Positions 36,483-44,960 are shown, numbered from the stretch's first letter. The stretch: 51,461 nt of DNA from Candidatus Methylomirabilis sp. (GCA_002634395.1 NSJM01000011.1:1-51461); one strand, 5' to 3'. Translations and numbers: made by a program. Notes: a model not told the origin generated them from the sequence alone.

Positions 36483-37465
36483 ACCTCTCGGTCGATTCCC
36501 CATACCTGCTCTCTCTGGCCCTGTTGGCCCTCCTGCCGCTCTGGCTCCACGGCCATCGGCGGCTCTCTTACCCCTGGCTTTCTGTGATCCCACCGGATCC
36601 GATCTCCACGGTCATCGGGATCGGGATCCGGATTATGGCGGCGCTCGGTATTCTGGCCCTGACGCTTGGGATAGCCGGTCTGCATCTCGAAGGAGAAACG
36701 ATCGAGCGGATCGGACAGGGGACCCAGATCGTACTGGTTCTGGACAAGAGCAGCAGCATGGATCAGACCTTTGCAGGACGCTCCGCCACCGGCAGCGGCC
36801 AGGAATCGAAGGGGCGGGCCGCGCGACGTCTTCTGGCAGCGTTCGTGTCCCGACGTCCCACTGACCTCTTTAGTATGGTAGTCTTCAGCACAGCCCCCAT
36901 CCTGGTCCTGCCGTTTAATCACTCCGCTGAGGCGATCCAGGCCGCGATCCGCGCGGCAGAGAGCCCCGGACTCGCCTTTACCAACGTGGGCAGGGCACTC
37001 GGATTAGCCCTCGACGGTTTCAAGGATCTTCCGCAGACCGGCGGCAGAATCCTGTTGTTGGTCTCGGACGGAGCCGCCAGGATCGACGACAGGACGCAGC
37101 AGCATCTCAGGACGCTATTTCAGCAGCACCGGGTTAACCTCCTCTGGATCTTCCTCCGGACTGAAGGCGGTCCAGGCATCTTTGATGAGCCGAAGGACCA
37201 TTTAGAGGTCGATACGGTGCCTGAGTACGCGCTGCACCGCTACTTCCAGACGCTCGGGGTGCCGTACCATGCCTACCAGGCCGAAAGCGCCGAGGCGCTT
37301 GATCGGGCGATCCGCGATGTAGTGCTCCTTGCAAACCAGCCGATCCGCTATCAGGAGCAGATCCCTGGCGGAGATCTCTCAGGTCTCTGCTATGCCGTTG
37401 CTTCAACCCTCATTCTAGGTCTCGTGGCCGTCACCTGTTGTGAGGTGCGACGATGGCCGGGGTAG
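36479..37465 (+). CDS. mxaC: VWA-domain membrane protein MxaC
   Basis: This protein has 328 residues from the GTG at 36479 overlapping the mxaA stop. N-terminal helices (LLSLALLALLPLWLHG; IMAALGILALTLGIAGL) lead into a von Willebrand A domain with MIDAS motif VLVLDKSSSMDQ and later LLLVSDGAARIDD. A C-terminal helix (YAVASTLILGLVAVTCC) closes it. It is part of the accessory complex with MxaL. Confidence 0.92.
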   Translation: MNLSVDSPYLLSLALLALLPLWLHGHRRLSYPWLSVIPPDPISTVIGIGIRIMAALGILALTLGIAGLHLEGETIERIGQGTQIVLVLDKSSSMDQTFAGRSATGSGQESKGRAARRLLAAFVSRRPTDLFSMVVFSTAPILVLPFNHSAEAIQAAIRAAESPGLAFTNVGRALGLALDGFKDLPQTGGRILLLVSDGAARIDDRTQQHLRTLFQQHRVNLLWIFLRTEGGPGIFDEPKDHLEVDTVPEYALHRYFQTLGVPYHAYQAESAEALDRAIRDVVLLANQPIRYQEQIPGGDLSGLCYAVASTLILGLVAVTCCEVRRWPG

Positions 37466-38019
37466 GCCGCAAGCGTCTTCCCTGGATCCTGGGAGCGGTC
37501 TGCCTCGTCCTGGTGATCTTCACTGTGCGAGAGGCTCAGCATTTGCGGCATTTGCAGGTGTATCAGCGGGCGATCCGGAACGGGTCCATTCTCACCCTTC
37601 CGGCAACTGCGGAGATTCCTGAGGCGACCTTTGCAAGGGCCTGGATGCTCAGTCAGAGCGGTCGGGAGCAGCAGGCCCTCATGCTGTACGAGGCTCTCGG
37701 ACAGAGCCGAGATCCGGTCCTCCGGGCGCAAGCGAAGTATCAGATCGGGGCGCTCCTGCTCCGACAGGCCACCGACCTCCTGGAAGCACAAGGGCAATCG
37801 GCCGTCACAAAGGTTGCTCCACTGATTGAGATCGCCAAGGAAGCGCTTCGAGAGGTGTTGCGCCACGACAGTCGCGATCGGGAGGCCAAATACAATCTGG
37901 AACTGGCGCTCCGTTTACTTCCGGAGTTGGAACGGAGCGATCGCGCGCGCGACGAGCCGGCGAAGGAGGAAAAAGGCGATTGGACCTCTATTCCAGGTCT
38001 TCCCGAAGGAATGCCATGA
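37453..38019 (+). CDS. mxaK: MxaK, TPR-like membrane-anchored accessory protein
   Basis: This 188-residue protein overlaps mxaC by 13 nt. One N-terminal membrane helix (WILGAVCLVLVIFTV) is followed by helical pairs with TPR character: FARAWMLSQSGREQQALMLYEALG and AKYQIGALLLRQATDLLEAQ. The tail is acidic and basic. Assigned from operon position and architecture; the family is poorly conserved in sequence. Confidence 0.85.
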   Translation: MAGVGRKRLPWILGAVCLVLVIFTVREAQHLRHLQVYQRAIRNGSILTLPATAEIPEATFARAWMLSQSGREQQALMLYEALGQSRDPVLRAQAKYQIGALLLRQATDLLEAQGQSAVTKVAPLIEIAKEALREVLRHDSRDREAKYNLELALRLLPELERSDRARDEPAKEEKGDWTSIPGLPEGMP

Positions 38020-38041
38020 TGAACGCGCCCGGAAGGATCGG

Positions 38042-39661
38042 ATGACTCCCGCGCGCGACGATCGAAGAGGGCGTGGCGATCTACGTTTGCGGTGTCTTGT
38101 TCTGGCGTTTCTCGTGCTGGGCGTCGTGTACATCCATCCCACACGATTTATGCCCCAACGCGTCATTCGTGCCGTCTTTGTCATCGATATCACGCAGAGT
38201 ATGAATACCAGGGATGCGGCTCTTCATGGTAGTCCGGTCGATCGCCTCACTTTTACGAAGCGTACCGTTCAGGACACCATCCGATGGCTGCCATGCCGAT
38301 CAGAGGTGGGACTCGCCGTCTTCACGGAGCGGCGGGTCGTCCTTCTGTTTGAGCCGCTCGAGGTCTGCGAACAGAGGGCTCTCCTGCTCTCCGCCGTGTC
38401 CGCGATCGACTGGCGAATGGCCTGGGCGGCCGACAGCCGCATCGCGGCGGGCGTCTACGATGCGGTCACGCAGGTGACGCGGCTTGCATCACAGCCGAGG
38501 CTCCTGTTTTTCACTGACGGACAGGAGGCGCCCCCGATCATGCCGGGATTTGAGCCCCGCTTCGAAGGAAAGCCGGGGGAGGTGAATGGATTGATCATCG
38601 GGATCGGCGGGCAGACCCCTGCCGAGATTCCGAAATTCGACGAGGAGGGCCGGCTGATCGGCCACTGGACCGCCGACGATACCGGCCGTTTCCCCAGTGT
38701 CGGGACCCCGACGCTCTCAGTCGCAGAGATGGGCACGGCAGGCGAGACGGGATCGGATGGAGCCCTCCTTCGTAATGCGCCGCAACGCCCAAGTGAGGGC
38801 TTGCCGACTCACCTCTCCTGGCTCCATGAGACCTACCTGATGGAACTCGCGAGGACAACAGGTCTTCAGTATATCAGGCTCAACACGCCGAATGAGCTTC
38901 GGTCTCGCCTGCTCGCCCCGCCCCTCGCGCGTACGGAGGCCGTCAGGGTCGATATGCGCCGGATCTTCGCCTTTGGCGCGCTTGTCCTCATCCTGATCGG
39001 CTATACGATCATCCCAACATTCCGATTACTTGCGGCCCCTTCCGCAACAGGTGAAGAACGACACCTGTGGCCGCTGCCCCCGGTTCGCCCAAACGCCTTA
39101 CAACCTCATGAGGAGAAAACAAGAATGAAGACACTGCTGTACTCCATAATCGGCATCGCGCTCTGCACGACCTCGGTTGCCTATGCGCACGGACCGACGC
39201 CGCAGAAGCTCGAGGAGCACATTTCTATCCAGGGACCACCCGAGCAGGTGTGGGCTGCGGTCAAAGAATTCGGTGCGCCGGCAACCTGGCATCCGATGCT
39301 GAAGCAGACCACGGCTCACGGCGGCAATACCGCAGGCCGGGCGGAACGGGTGGTGACGTTGCCGAGCGGCGGTACGATCACCGAAGGTCTGGATGAGTAC
39401 GATGAGGGACGACGCTACATGGCCTGGCGTCTGCTGAAGGAGAACAAGGAAGCGTTCCCGGTCAGCTTTTATACCGTCTCGATTGAGGTGAGGCGGGCCA
39501 ATGGGGGCAGTGACGTGGAATGGTTGTCGCGATTTTATCGCGCCGATACCGGCAACTCTCCTCCCCCCGAATACAGTGATGAGGCGGCGATCAAAGCGAT
39601 GACGGAGTTTGCTCAGTCGGGTCTCGAGAATCTCAAGAAGCGCATCGAAACAGAGAAGTGA
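38042..39661 (+). CDS. mxaL: MxaL, VWA-domain protein, reading without a stop into mxaD
   Basis: From the ATG at 38042 the VWA protein has a membrane helix (LRCLVLAFLVLGVVYI), MIDAS motif VIDITQSMNTRD, PRLLFFTDGQE and a C-terminal helix (IFAFGALVLILIGYTIIPTF). It should end near residue 360, but no stop codon is present and the frame continues in phase into mxaD, giving a 539-residue open frame. In the +1 frame a TGA lies right at the junction (c-ATGAGG), so a single-base indel could have removed the stop. MxaD has its own start and ribosome site, so both a fusion and separate products are possible. Confidence 0.85.
   Translation: MTPARDDRRGRGDLRLRCLVLAFLVLGVVYIHPTRFMPQRVIRAVFVIDITQSMNTRDAALHGSPVDRLTFTKRTVQDTIRWLPCRSEVGLAVFTERRVVLLFEPLEVCEQRALLLSAVSAIDWRMAWAADSRIAAGVYDAVTQVTRLASQPRLLFFTDGQEAPPIMPGFEPRFEGKPGEVNGLIIGIGGQTPAEIPKFDEEGRLIGHWTADDTGRFPSVGTPTLSVAEMGTAGETGSDGALLRNAPQRPSEGLPTHLSWLHETYLMELARTTGLQYIRLNTPNELRSRLLAPPLARTEAVRVDMRRIFAFGALVLILIGYTIIPTFRLLAAPSATGEERHLWPLPPVRPNALQPHEEKTRMKTLLYSIIGIALCTTSVAYAHGPTPQKLEEHISIQGPPEQVWAAVKEFGAPATWHPMLKQTTAHGGNTAGRAERVVTLPSGGTITEGLDEYDEGRRYMAWRLLKENKEAFPVSFYTVSIEVRRANGGSDVEWLSRFYRADTGNSPPPEYSDEAAIKAMTEFAQSGLENLKKRIETEK
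39125..39661 (+). CDS. mxaD: MxaD, SRPBCC-fold periplasmic protein (internal start in the mxaL frame)
   Basis: The ATG at 39125 is preceded by GAGGAG and opens a signal peptide (LLYSIIGIALCTTSVAYA), which makes no sense inside a fusion but fits a separately translated MxaD of 178 residues. The mature part is an SRPBCC fold (HISIQGPPEQVWAAVKEFG...W). In other methylotrophs MxaD aids electron transfer between methanol dehydrogenase and cytochrome cL. Confidence 0.85.
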   Translation: MKTLLYSIIGIALCTTSVAYAHGPTPQKLEEHISIQGPPEQVWAAVKEFGAPATWHPMLKQTTAHGGNTAGRAERVVTLPSGGTITEGLDEYDEGRRYMAWRLLKENKEAFPVSFYTVSIEVRRANGGSDVEWLSRFYRADTGNSPPPEYSDEAAIKAMTEFAQSGLENLKKRIETEK

Positions 39662-39664
39662 CTC

Positions 39665-40666
39665 ATGTGTCGGCGTTCACGTCTGTTCCGTCTTGCATCG
39701 GCGGCGCTTCTGTTTGGCGTCGGCACCACGGCATCGGTACGGGCCGAGTATGCCTACATTACCAACCAGGGCGACGACAGCGTCTCAGTCGTGAATATCG
39801 AGAAAGGGGAAGTCATCGCGACCATCGCGGTAGCCGATGCGCCTGTGGGTGTGGCGACCACACCGGACGGTACGCATCTGTACATCACGCACCCCGAGGC
39901 GGGACTCATCTCGGAAATCGATACCGTGACACGAACGGTAGTAAAGACCATCGACACCGGGGGGCAGCCATTTGGTATTGCGGTTGACGACACCGCCCCG
40001 GTCGCCGGCAACAACGCGCAGACCCGCCGGTTACTCTTTGTCACTGATTGGAGCCGCAACGCCGTTATGACTGTAGACCCGGTGAGAGGAGTGGTGATCG
40101 ATCTGATCCATGCTGGAAAGTCGCCCGCCGGGATCGCCCTCGACCGAAGGGCGCGGCGCGTATTTGTCGCTAACCGCGAGAGCAATACGCTCACGGTGCT
40201 GGATGCGGATGTGCCGCGCAGGTATGCGGACATACCGACAGGCCGGGCGCCTTTCGCTGTGGCGCTGGTGCCCAACGGGGAGCGCGTGTACGTCGGCAAT
40301 GTGCAGAGCGGGGAACTGACCGTGATTGACGCGAAAGCGCTCGATGTGGTTGCAACGGTCAAGGTCGGCCGCTTTCCTTACGGCATCGCCGTTACGCCTG
40401 ACGGCGCGCGCGTCGTCGTTGCCAACCAGCAGGACCACAACATCACGATAGTGGATGCCTTGTCGCTGCGTACGGTCGGCAACATCCGTGTCGGTCGCCA
40501 TCCCGACGGGGTGGATATCACCGGTGACGGCAGCCATGCACTGATCGCAAACTGGTTCGATGACTCGATTTCCATTATCGATCTCAGCACACTGAAGGAG
40601 CGAACGCGAGTCAAGGCTGGAAAGGGGTGCCGCGCCTTTGGGTCATTTATCGTGCGTAATCGATAG
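39665..40666 (+). CDS. Periplasmic YVTN-type beta-propeller protein at the end of the mxa operon
   Basis: This 333-residue protein has a signal peptide (LFRLASAALLFGVGTTASVRA) and about seven ~42-residue repeats of the form 'G-D-S-V-S-V-V/I-D ... T-I-x-V-G-x-x-P-x-G-V-A-x-T-P-D-G'. It starts 3 nt after mxaD and is likely the last gene of the operon. Related propellers accompany PQQ-dependent alcohol dehydrogenases elsewhere. A similar gene ends the xoxFJG set at 45695, so the pairing with methanol dehydrogenase is repeated within the window. Confidence 0.88.
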   Translation: MCRRSRLFRLASAALLFGVGTTASVRAEYAYITNQGDDSVSVVNIEKGEVIATIAVADAPVGVATTPDGTHLYITHPEAGLISEIDTVTRTVVKTIDTGGQPFGIAVDDTAPVAGNNAQTRRLLFVTDWSRNAVMTVDPVRGVVIDLIHAGKSPAGIALDRRARRVFVANRESNTLTVLDADVPRRYADIPTGRAPFAVALVPNGERVYVGNVQSGELTVIDAKALDVVATVKVGRFPYGIAVTPDGARVVVANQQDHNITIVDALSLRTVGNIRVGRHPDGVDITGDGSHALIANWFDDSISIIDLSTLKERTRVKAGKGCRAFGSFIVRNR

Positions 40667-40682
40667 AGTGGACGCGACGCAT

Positions 40683-40816
40683 GGGATCGGTGGTGGGGGC
40701 TATTGCATGAGGCAGGTGTAATTCCACACACACCCCGACGTTCCTCAAGCGGTATCCCGACATCGAATGGGCTGTAAGTGCTTGAATAACCTGATGATCG
40801 GAGCCTGCCGCAGCAG
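40683..40816 (+). promoter_or_regulatory. Upstream regulatory module A, copy 2
   Basis: This is the homologue of 23871-24003. GTGTAATTCCACAC lies at 40716-40729, with shared CGGTGGTGGGGGCT, CATCGAAT and GCTTGAATAACC. It lies in the 504-nt gap before xoxF, upstream of module B, so xoxF has two regulatory modules in tandem. Confidence 0.65.
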
Positions 40817-40834
40817 TTGGCATAGTCATTGCTT
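40817..40834 (+). promoter_or_regulatory. Distal sigma54 promoter upstream of xoxF
   Basis: TGGCATAGTCATTGCT has GG (40819-40820) and GC (40831-40832) 12 nt apart. No gene with a ribosome site lies between it and the proximal promoter, so it would give a long xoxF leader or a short non-coding transcript. Confidence 0.65.
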
Positions 40835-40863
40835 AATTAGCAAACTTAGGAGAGCCTGTCTGC

Positions 40864-40906
40864 GTGATAATCCACAGGCCTACGGTCGAGGTGTGCGAAA
40901 TTTCGC
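40864..40906 (+). promoter_or_regulatory. Upstream regulatory module B, copy 2: putative enhancer sites for xoxF
   Basis: GTGATAATCCACAG (40864-40877) and the perfect dyad GCGAAATTTCGC (40895-40906) mirror the sites in front of mxaF at the same spacing. The module continues with TTCGCCCATTCACTCC and CACACGCACGGTT. Confidence 0.7.
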
Positions 40907-41028
40907 CCATTCACTCCATCGCCCAGCCACACGCACGGTTGTGCGCTCAACGTGTCGATCGTCAGTTTCCCCAGCCGCGACAAGACTTTGCCTGCGCTCC
41001 TGCAACTGCATTGATGGCCATCGAGGGT

Positions 41029-41045
41029 GTGGCATCCCGCTTGCT
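41029..41045 (+). promoter_or_regulatory. Proximal sigma54 promoter of xoxF
   Basis: GTGGCATCCCGCTTGCT; GG 41031-41032 and GC 41043-41044 are spaced 12 nt. The 16-base core is identical to the mxaF promoter. The leader to the xoxF start is about 115 nt. Confidence 0.82.
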
Positions 41046-41170
41046 GATACCCAGTCGCTTGTGACAGTCCGGATACTCGTCTCGCCTACTTTGGGGAAGG
41101 GAGTGGAAGGACAGATCGGGGCGATAGTTTTCAGTAAGCGGTTCAACACACAGAGGAGGGAGTGCAGATC

Positions 41171-43075
41171 ATGGGGAAGCCGTTATCCGGTTCTACGATG
41201 GCAGGCATGATCGCCGGCGCGCTCATGCTGGCTATCGCTTCTGGCAGTGCGCTCGCCAATGAAGAGATCGTTCGGGCGAGCAAAAATCCTGATCTGTGGC
41301 CCGCGCCGGGCCGGGATCTGGCCATGACGCGTCATAGCCCGCTCAAAGACATCAATACCGCCAACGTCGGGAAGCTGCAGATGATGTGGTCGCAATCCAC
41401 CGGTGCGTTGCGTGGCCATCAGGGTCAGCCGATCGTGGTCGAGGTGGCTGGAACGCCGATGATGTTTTTTGTGAGTCCCTGGCCGAATATCGTGCAGGCG
41501 TTGGACCTGTCCGATCCTGATCATCCGAAGCAGGTGTGGAACTACAAGAAGAAAACCGACCGTGATGAGTTGGCGGTGACTCGCGCGTGTTGCGATACGA
41601 TTAACCGGGGCCTGAACTATGCCGACGGCAAGGTGGTCTTTCATACCCTCGACGGATATGTCATCGCGCTGGACGCCAAGACCGGCAAAGAGATTTGGAC
41701 GGTCAAGCATGCCTGGTCGGATAAGGGTGAAACGATTACCGGCCCGACGCTGATCGCCGAGAATAAGGTCATCATCGGGTTCGGCGGCGACGAGTTCGCC
41801 GCGCGCGGCCGGGTGACCGCGTATGACCTGAAGACCGGCAAGCAGGTGTGGAACTGCCACAGCACCGGGTCCGACAAGGATGTGTGCCTGACCCCGGAGA
41901 CCAACAAGGCCAATCCGCATTACGGGACGTACGGCAAGAACCTCGGCATGATCACCTATCCCAATGACGAGTGGAAGATCGGCGGTGGCGCGCCCTGGGA
42001 ATGGTTTACCTATGACCCGGAGTTGAGGCTCGTGTACGTGCCGACGGGCAACCCCGGGCACTGGAGTCCATCCTATCGGTGCGGTGAAACCGGCGCAAAC
42101 CTGACTCACGAAAAGTGTAACCAATACGACCCCGAGTTGCGCAGCGGCAGATGGGACAACAAGTGGGCGATGACGATCTTCGCCAGAAAGATCGATACCG
42201 GCGAGGCGGTATGGGCGTACCAGATGACCACCTTCGACCAGTGGGACTACGACGGCGTCAACGAACCCGTCCTGGTGGACATGAAGGTCGACGGCAAAAT
42301 GCGCAAGACGCTGGTCCACTTCGACCGTAACGGGTTTGCCTATGTGCTTGACCGTGCCGATGGGACTCTGTTGCGCGCGCATAAGTTTTTCCCCCTCAAC
42401 TGGGCCGAGAAGGTCGACCTCAAGACCGGCCGTCCGGTGAAGATCAAGGAGCATTCGCCCTTCGCTCGTCATGTCAGCACGCAGGTCTGCCCGTCTTCGC
42501 TTGGCGCCAAGAACCAACAACCGATTGCGATCGATCCCAAAGAACCGCACATCGCCTATGTGGCGACCAACTGGTGGTGCATGGAATACGAGCCGCAAGA
42601 GCGCACCCACACCCAGCAGGGCATGCTCTATGTCTTTGCGAACGTCTTCACGTATCCGATCGAGAAGGGTGTCGCGAGCAAGGTGCAGAAGTTCAACGTG
42701 CTGACCGGCGAGACCGAGTGGGCTATTCCGGATGCCTATCCGGACTGGGGCGGCATGCTGACGACCGATGGCGACCTACTGTTCTACGGCAGCCTGAGCG
42801 GAGATTTTCGCGCGGTCGATCGGAAGTCCGGCAAGGTCCTGTGGAGCCGTAAACTGGGCTCCGGCATCATCGGCAACCCGATCACGTACAAGATCAAGGG
42901 CAAGCAGTACGTGTCGGTATTGGCCGGTATCGGCGGCTGGATCGGTCTGCCGGTGACGGCCGAGCTCGACTTTGACGACAAGTATGGAGCCATCGGCGCC
43001 ACCGCTATGGCCAAGCTGACCGGGCTCGATAAGATTCCGCAGGGTGGCGTGCTCTACACCTTCCGTATCGATTGA
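41171..43075 (+). CDS. xoxF: XoxF-type methanol dehydrogenase (PQQ, predicted lanthanide)
   Basis: This 634-residue quinoprotein reads from the ATG at 41171; a GTG at 41162 sits too close to the AGGAGG. The signal peptide ends GSALA. The Cys140-Cys141 pair is in RACCDTINRG. The catalytic Asp359 is followed by Asp361 in FDQWDYDGVNE; this second Asp is the residue that marks lanthanide-binding methanol dehydrogenases. Blade motifs such as GKEIWTV and GKQVWNC are present. It oxidises methanol in the periplasm, possibly on to formate. The gene is followed by xoxJ, xoxG, a propeller and a TonB receptor, with no own small-subunit gene. Confidence 0.95.
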   Translation: MGKPLSGSTMAGMIAGALMLAIASGSALANEEIVRASKNPDLWPAPGRDLAMTRHSPLKDINTANVGKLQMMWSQSTGALRGHQGQPIVVEVAGTPMMFFVSPWPNIVQALDLSDPDHPKQVWNYKKKTDRDELAVTRACCDTINRGLNYADGKVVFHTLDGYVIALDAKTGKEIWTVKHAWSDKGETITGPTLIAENKVIIGFGGDEFAARGRVTAYDLKTGKQVWNCHSTGSDKDVCLTPETNKANPHYGTYGKNLGMITYPNDEWKIGGGAPWEWFTYDPELRLVYVPTGNPGHWSPSYRCGETGANLTHEKCNQYDPELRSGRWDNKWAMTIFARKIDTGEAVWAYQMTTFDQWDYDGVNEPVLVDMKVDGKMRKTLVHFDRNGFAYVLDRADGTLLRAHKFFPLNWAEKVDLKTGRPVKIKEHSPFARHVSTQVCPSSLGAKNQQPIAIDPKEPHIAYVATNWWCMEYEPQERTHTQQGMLYVFANVFTYPIEKGVASKVQKFNVLTGETEWAIPDAYPDWGGMLTTDGDLLFYGSLSGDFRAVDRKSGKVLWSRKLGSGIIGNPITYKIKGKQYVSVLAGIGGWIGLPVTAELDFDDKYGAIGATAMAKLTGLDKIPQGGVLYTFRID

Positions 43076-43170
43076 TCGTGTCACGATCCCGAATGCGCTG
43101 TCGATCTGATGGTTGCCGGCGGGTGGCATCAGTCCACCCGCCGGTGCCGTCGTATGTGAGGTCGATTCGT

Positions 43171-44889
43171 ATGTCGTTGTTGAAGCAGTGCGGAACCGTA
43201 CTCCTCGCCTGCGCGCTCAGCGTCACGGTCGCGCCTGCGTTTGTAATCGCCGACATCGGGCATGATGGGGGCGCGCCCAGCGTCAACGTTGCGCCTGCCT
43301 CTGCAACCGAGGGCAGCGCGTTGCTGCGGGTGTGCGCCGATCCCGGAAATATGCCGCTGTCGAATAATAAGGGAGAAGGCTTCCAGAACAAGATCGCAGA
43401 GATCCTCGCGCAGGCGATGGGCGCGCAGCTTACGTATTACTACCGACCGTATCTGGAGCGAGGCCTCACCAGCCAAACCGTGGATGCCGATCGGTGTGAC
43501 ATGCTGATGGATATACCGTCGGGCGAGGAACGTCTGCTGACCACCAAGCCGGTCTATCGCAGTACCTTTGTGCTGGTCTACCGCAACGACAAAGGATACG
43601 CCTTCAAGGGTCTGGACGACCCCAGATTACTCAACGACCTCAAGGTCGGCGTCTTCCAGCATTCCGCGGCGCGGCAGGTATTGCAGGAGCGCGGCCTCGC
43701 ACGCGGCAACACCATTGTGCATGCCGTCAGCTACGATACCGATGTCAACCCCGAACGGCAGCCGTCACGGCAGATCCGACAGGTGATCGACGGCCGACTG
43801 GATGTAGCTGCCATCTGGGGGCCGATGGCCGGCTGGTACAAGGCCGTCGAAGGCGCGCCGCTGACGATCCTGCCAATGAACCTCATGGATGATGCCACGC
43901 CATTGGAGTTTGAGTTGAGCGTGGGCATGCGGAGGGGCGCCGAGGAGTTGAAGACCAGGATCGAACAGGCACTGGTGCGCGAGCAGGCGCGTATCCGCCG
44001 GACATTGGAGGAGTACGGGGTGCCGCTGGTCGAATGCGCGCGGTGTCTGGTGTCGGGCACGCTGCCTTCGCATGGGCCTTACACGCCGCCCGCGCCCGTT
44101 ACGGCAACGTCCCCACCGGCGGCGGCGCCCGACATGACGCAGGTGGCCTTGCAGACCGACGCCGCGCTGGCCGGCGGCGGGACGCTCGATGAGGAGTTGC
44201 ACTACGCAATCCTGGCCAGTCAGCCCAAGCGGGCCGACTACCTGATCGCGCGTGGTGCCGATGTTAACGGCCGGGATGCGCAGAACCAGACGCCGCTGAT
44301 GACGGCGGTCATGCACGGTCACGAACCGGTAGTCGCTCTCTTGCTGAACCGCAAGGCCGATCCGAACAGGGCGGACAACGACGGCTGGACCGCCCTGATG
44401 CGCGCCGTCCAGCGCGACGACCCTACCATGGTGCGCCTGCTGGCCGCACATGGCGCCGACCCCGAAGCGATCAATCGGAACGGCATGAGCGCGCTCACCA
44501 TGGCGGCGCTGCACGGCAAGAGCCTAGCGGCAGCCGCCCTGCTGGAAAGCGGGGCAAAGGTTGACAGTGCGATCGGGACGGCGCGCTACACGCCGCTGAT
44601 GATTTCGGTGTTCTCCGGCACGCAGCCTGTCGCACAGGCACTGTTGCGATATGGCGCGCAGGTCAACGCCCGTAACGGCGGCGGTCTGACGGCGTTGATG
44701 ATCGCCGCGGCCTCTAATCGGCCAGAGATGGTTGCGCTGTTGCTCGGCGCAGGCGCGGATGCCGCACTCAAGGACGCAGAGGGGAGGACCGCGCTGGCGC
44801 TGGCGCGAGAGCGCGATGCCGCCACTGTCGTCAGCCTGCTCACGGGAAGGTCGGCCGTAGGCAGTGCGGCGAAGCCTGCTGCGCAGTAG
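43171..44889 (+). CDS. xoxJ: XoxJ-like periplasmic binding protein fused to ankyrin repeats
   Basis: This protein has 572 residues from the ATG at 43171 (an upstream in-frame ATG at 43072 would destroy the signal peptide). The signal peptide is LLACALSVTVAPAFVIA. Residues ~45-300 are the XoxJ/MxaJ fold: LRVCADPGNMPLSNNKGEGFQNKIAEIL, DMLMDIPSGEERLLTT, LDVAAIWGPMAGWY. After a CARC pair and a Pro/Ala-rich linker (~310-330), residues ~338-560 form about seven ankyrin repeats (TPLMTAVMHGHEPVVALLL, TALMIAAASNRPEMVALLLG). MxaJ at 31806 has no such extension. XoxJ is thought to help activate XoxF; the repeats would add a protein-binding surface in the periplasm. Confidence 0.9.
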   Translation: MSLLKQCGTVLLACALSVTVAPAFVIADIGHDGGAPSVNVAPASATEGSALLRVCADPGNMPLSNNKGEGFQNKIAEILAQAMGAQLTYYYRPYLERGLTSQTVDADRCDMLMDIPSGEERLLTTKPVYRSTFVLVYRNDKGYAFKGLDDPRLLNDLKVGVFQHSAARQVLQERGLARGNTIVHAVSYDTDVNPERQPSRQIRQVIDGRLDVAAIWGPMAGWYKAVEGAPLTILPMNLMDDATPLEFELSVGMRRGAEELKTRIEQALVREQARIRRTLEEYGVPLVECARCLVSGTLPSHGPYTPPAPVTATSPPAAAPDMTQVALQTDAALAGGGTLDEELHYAILASQPKRADYLIARGADVNGRDAQNQTPLMTAVMHGHEPVVALLLNRKADPNRADNDGWTALMRAVQRDDPTMVRLLAAHGADPEAINRNGMSALTMAALHGKSLAAAALLESGAKVDSAIGTARYTPLMISVFSGTQPVAQALLRYGAQVNARNGGGLTALMIAAASNRPEMVALLLGAGADAALKDAEGRTALALARERDAATVVSLLTGRSAVGSAAKPAAQ

Positions 44890-44960
44890 CGAGTCTGGAA
44901 ACCTGGGACGATTTTCTGAGCATAGCCCATGTGTCACCGGTACACCACGGCGCATGAAAA

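Noticed and set aside
41183-42610. 475-codon minus-strand frame inside xoxF
   Set aside because: Same reason: it is the shadow of xoxF codon bias and has no domain signature.
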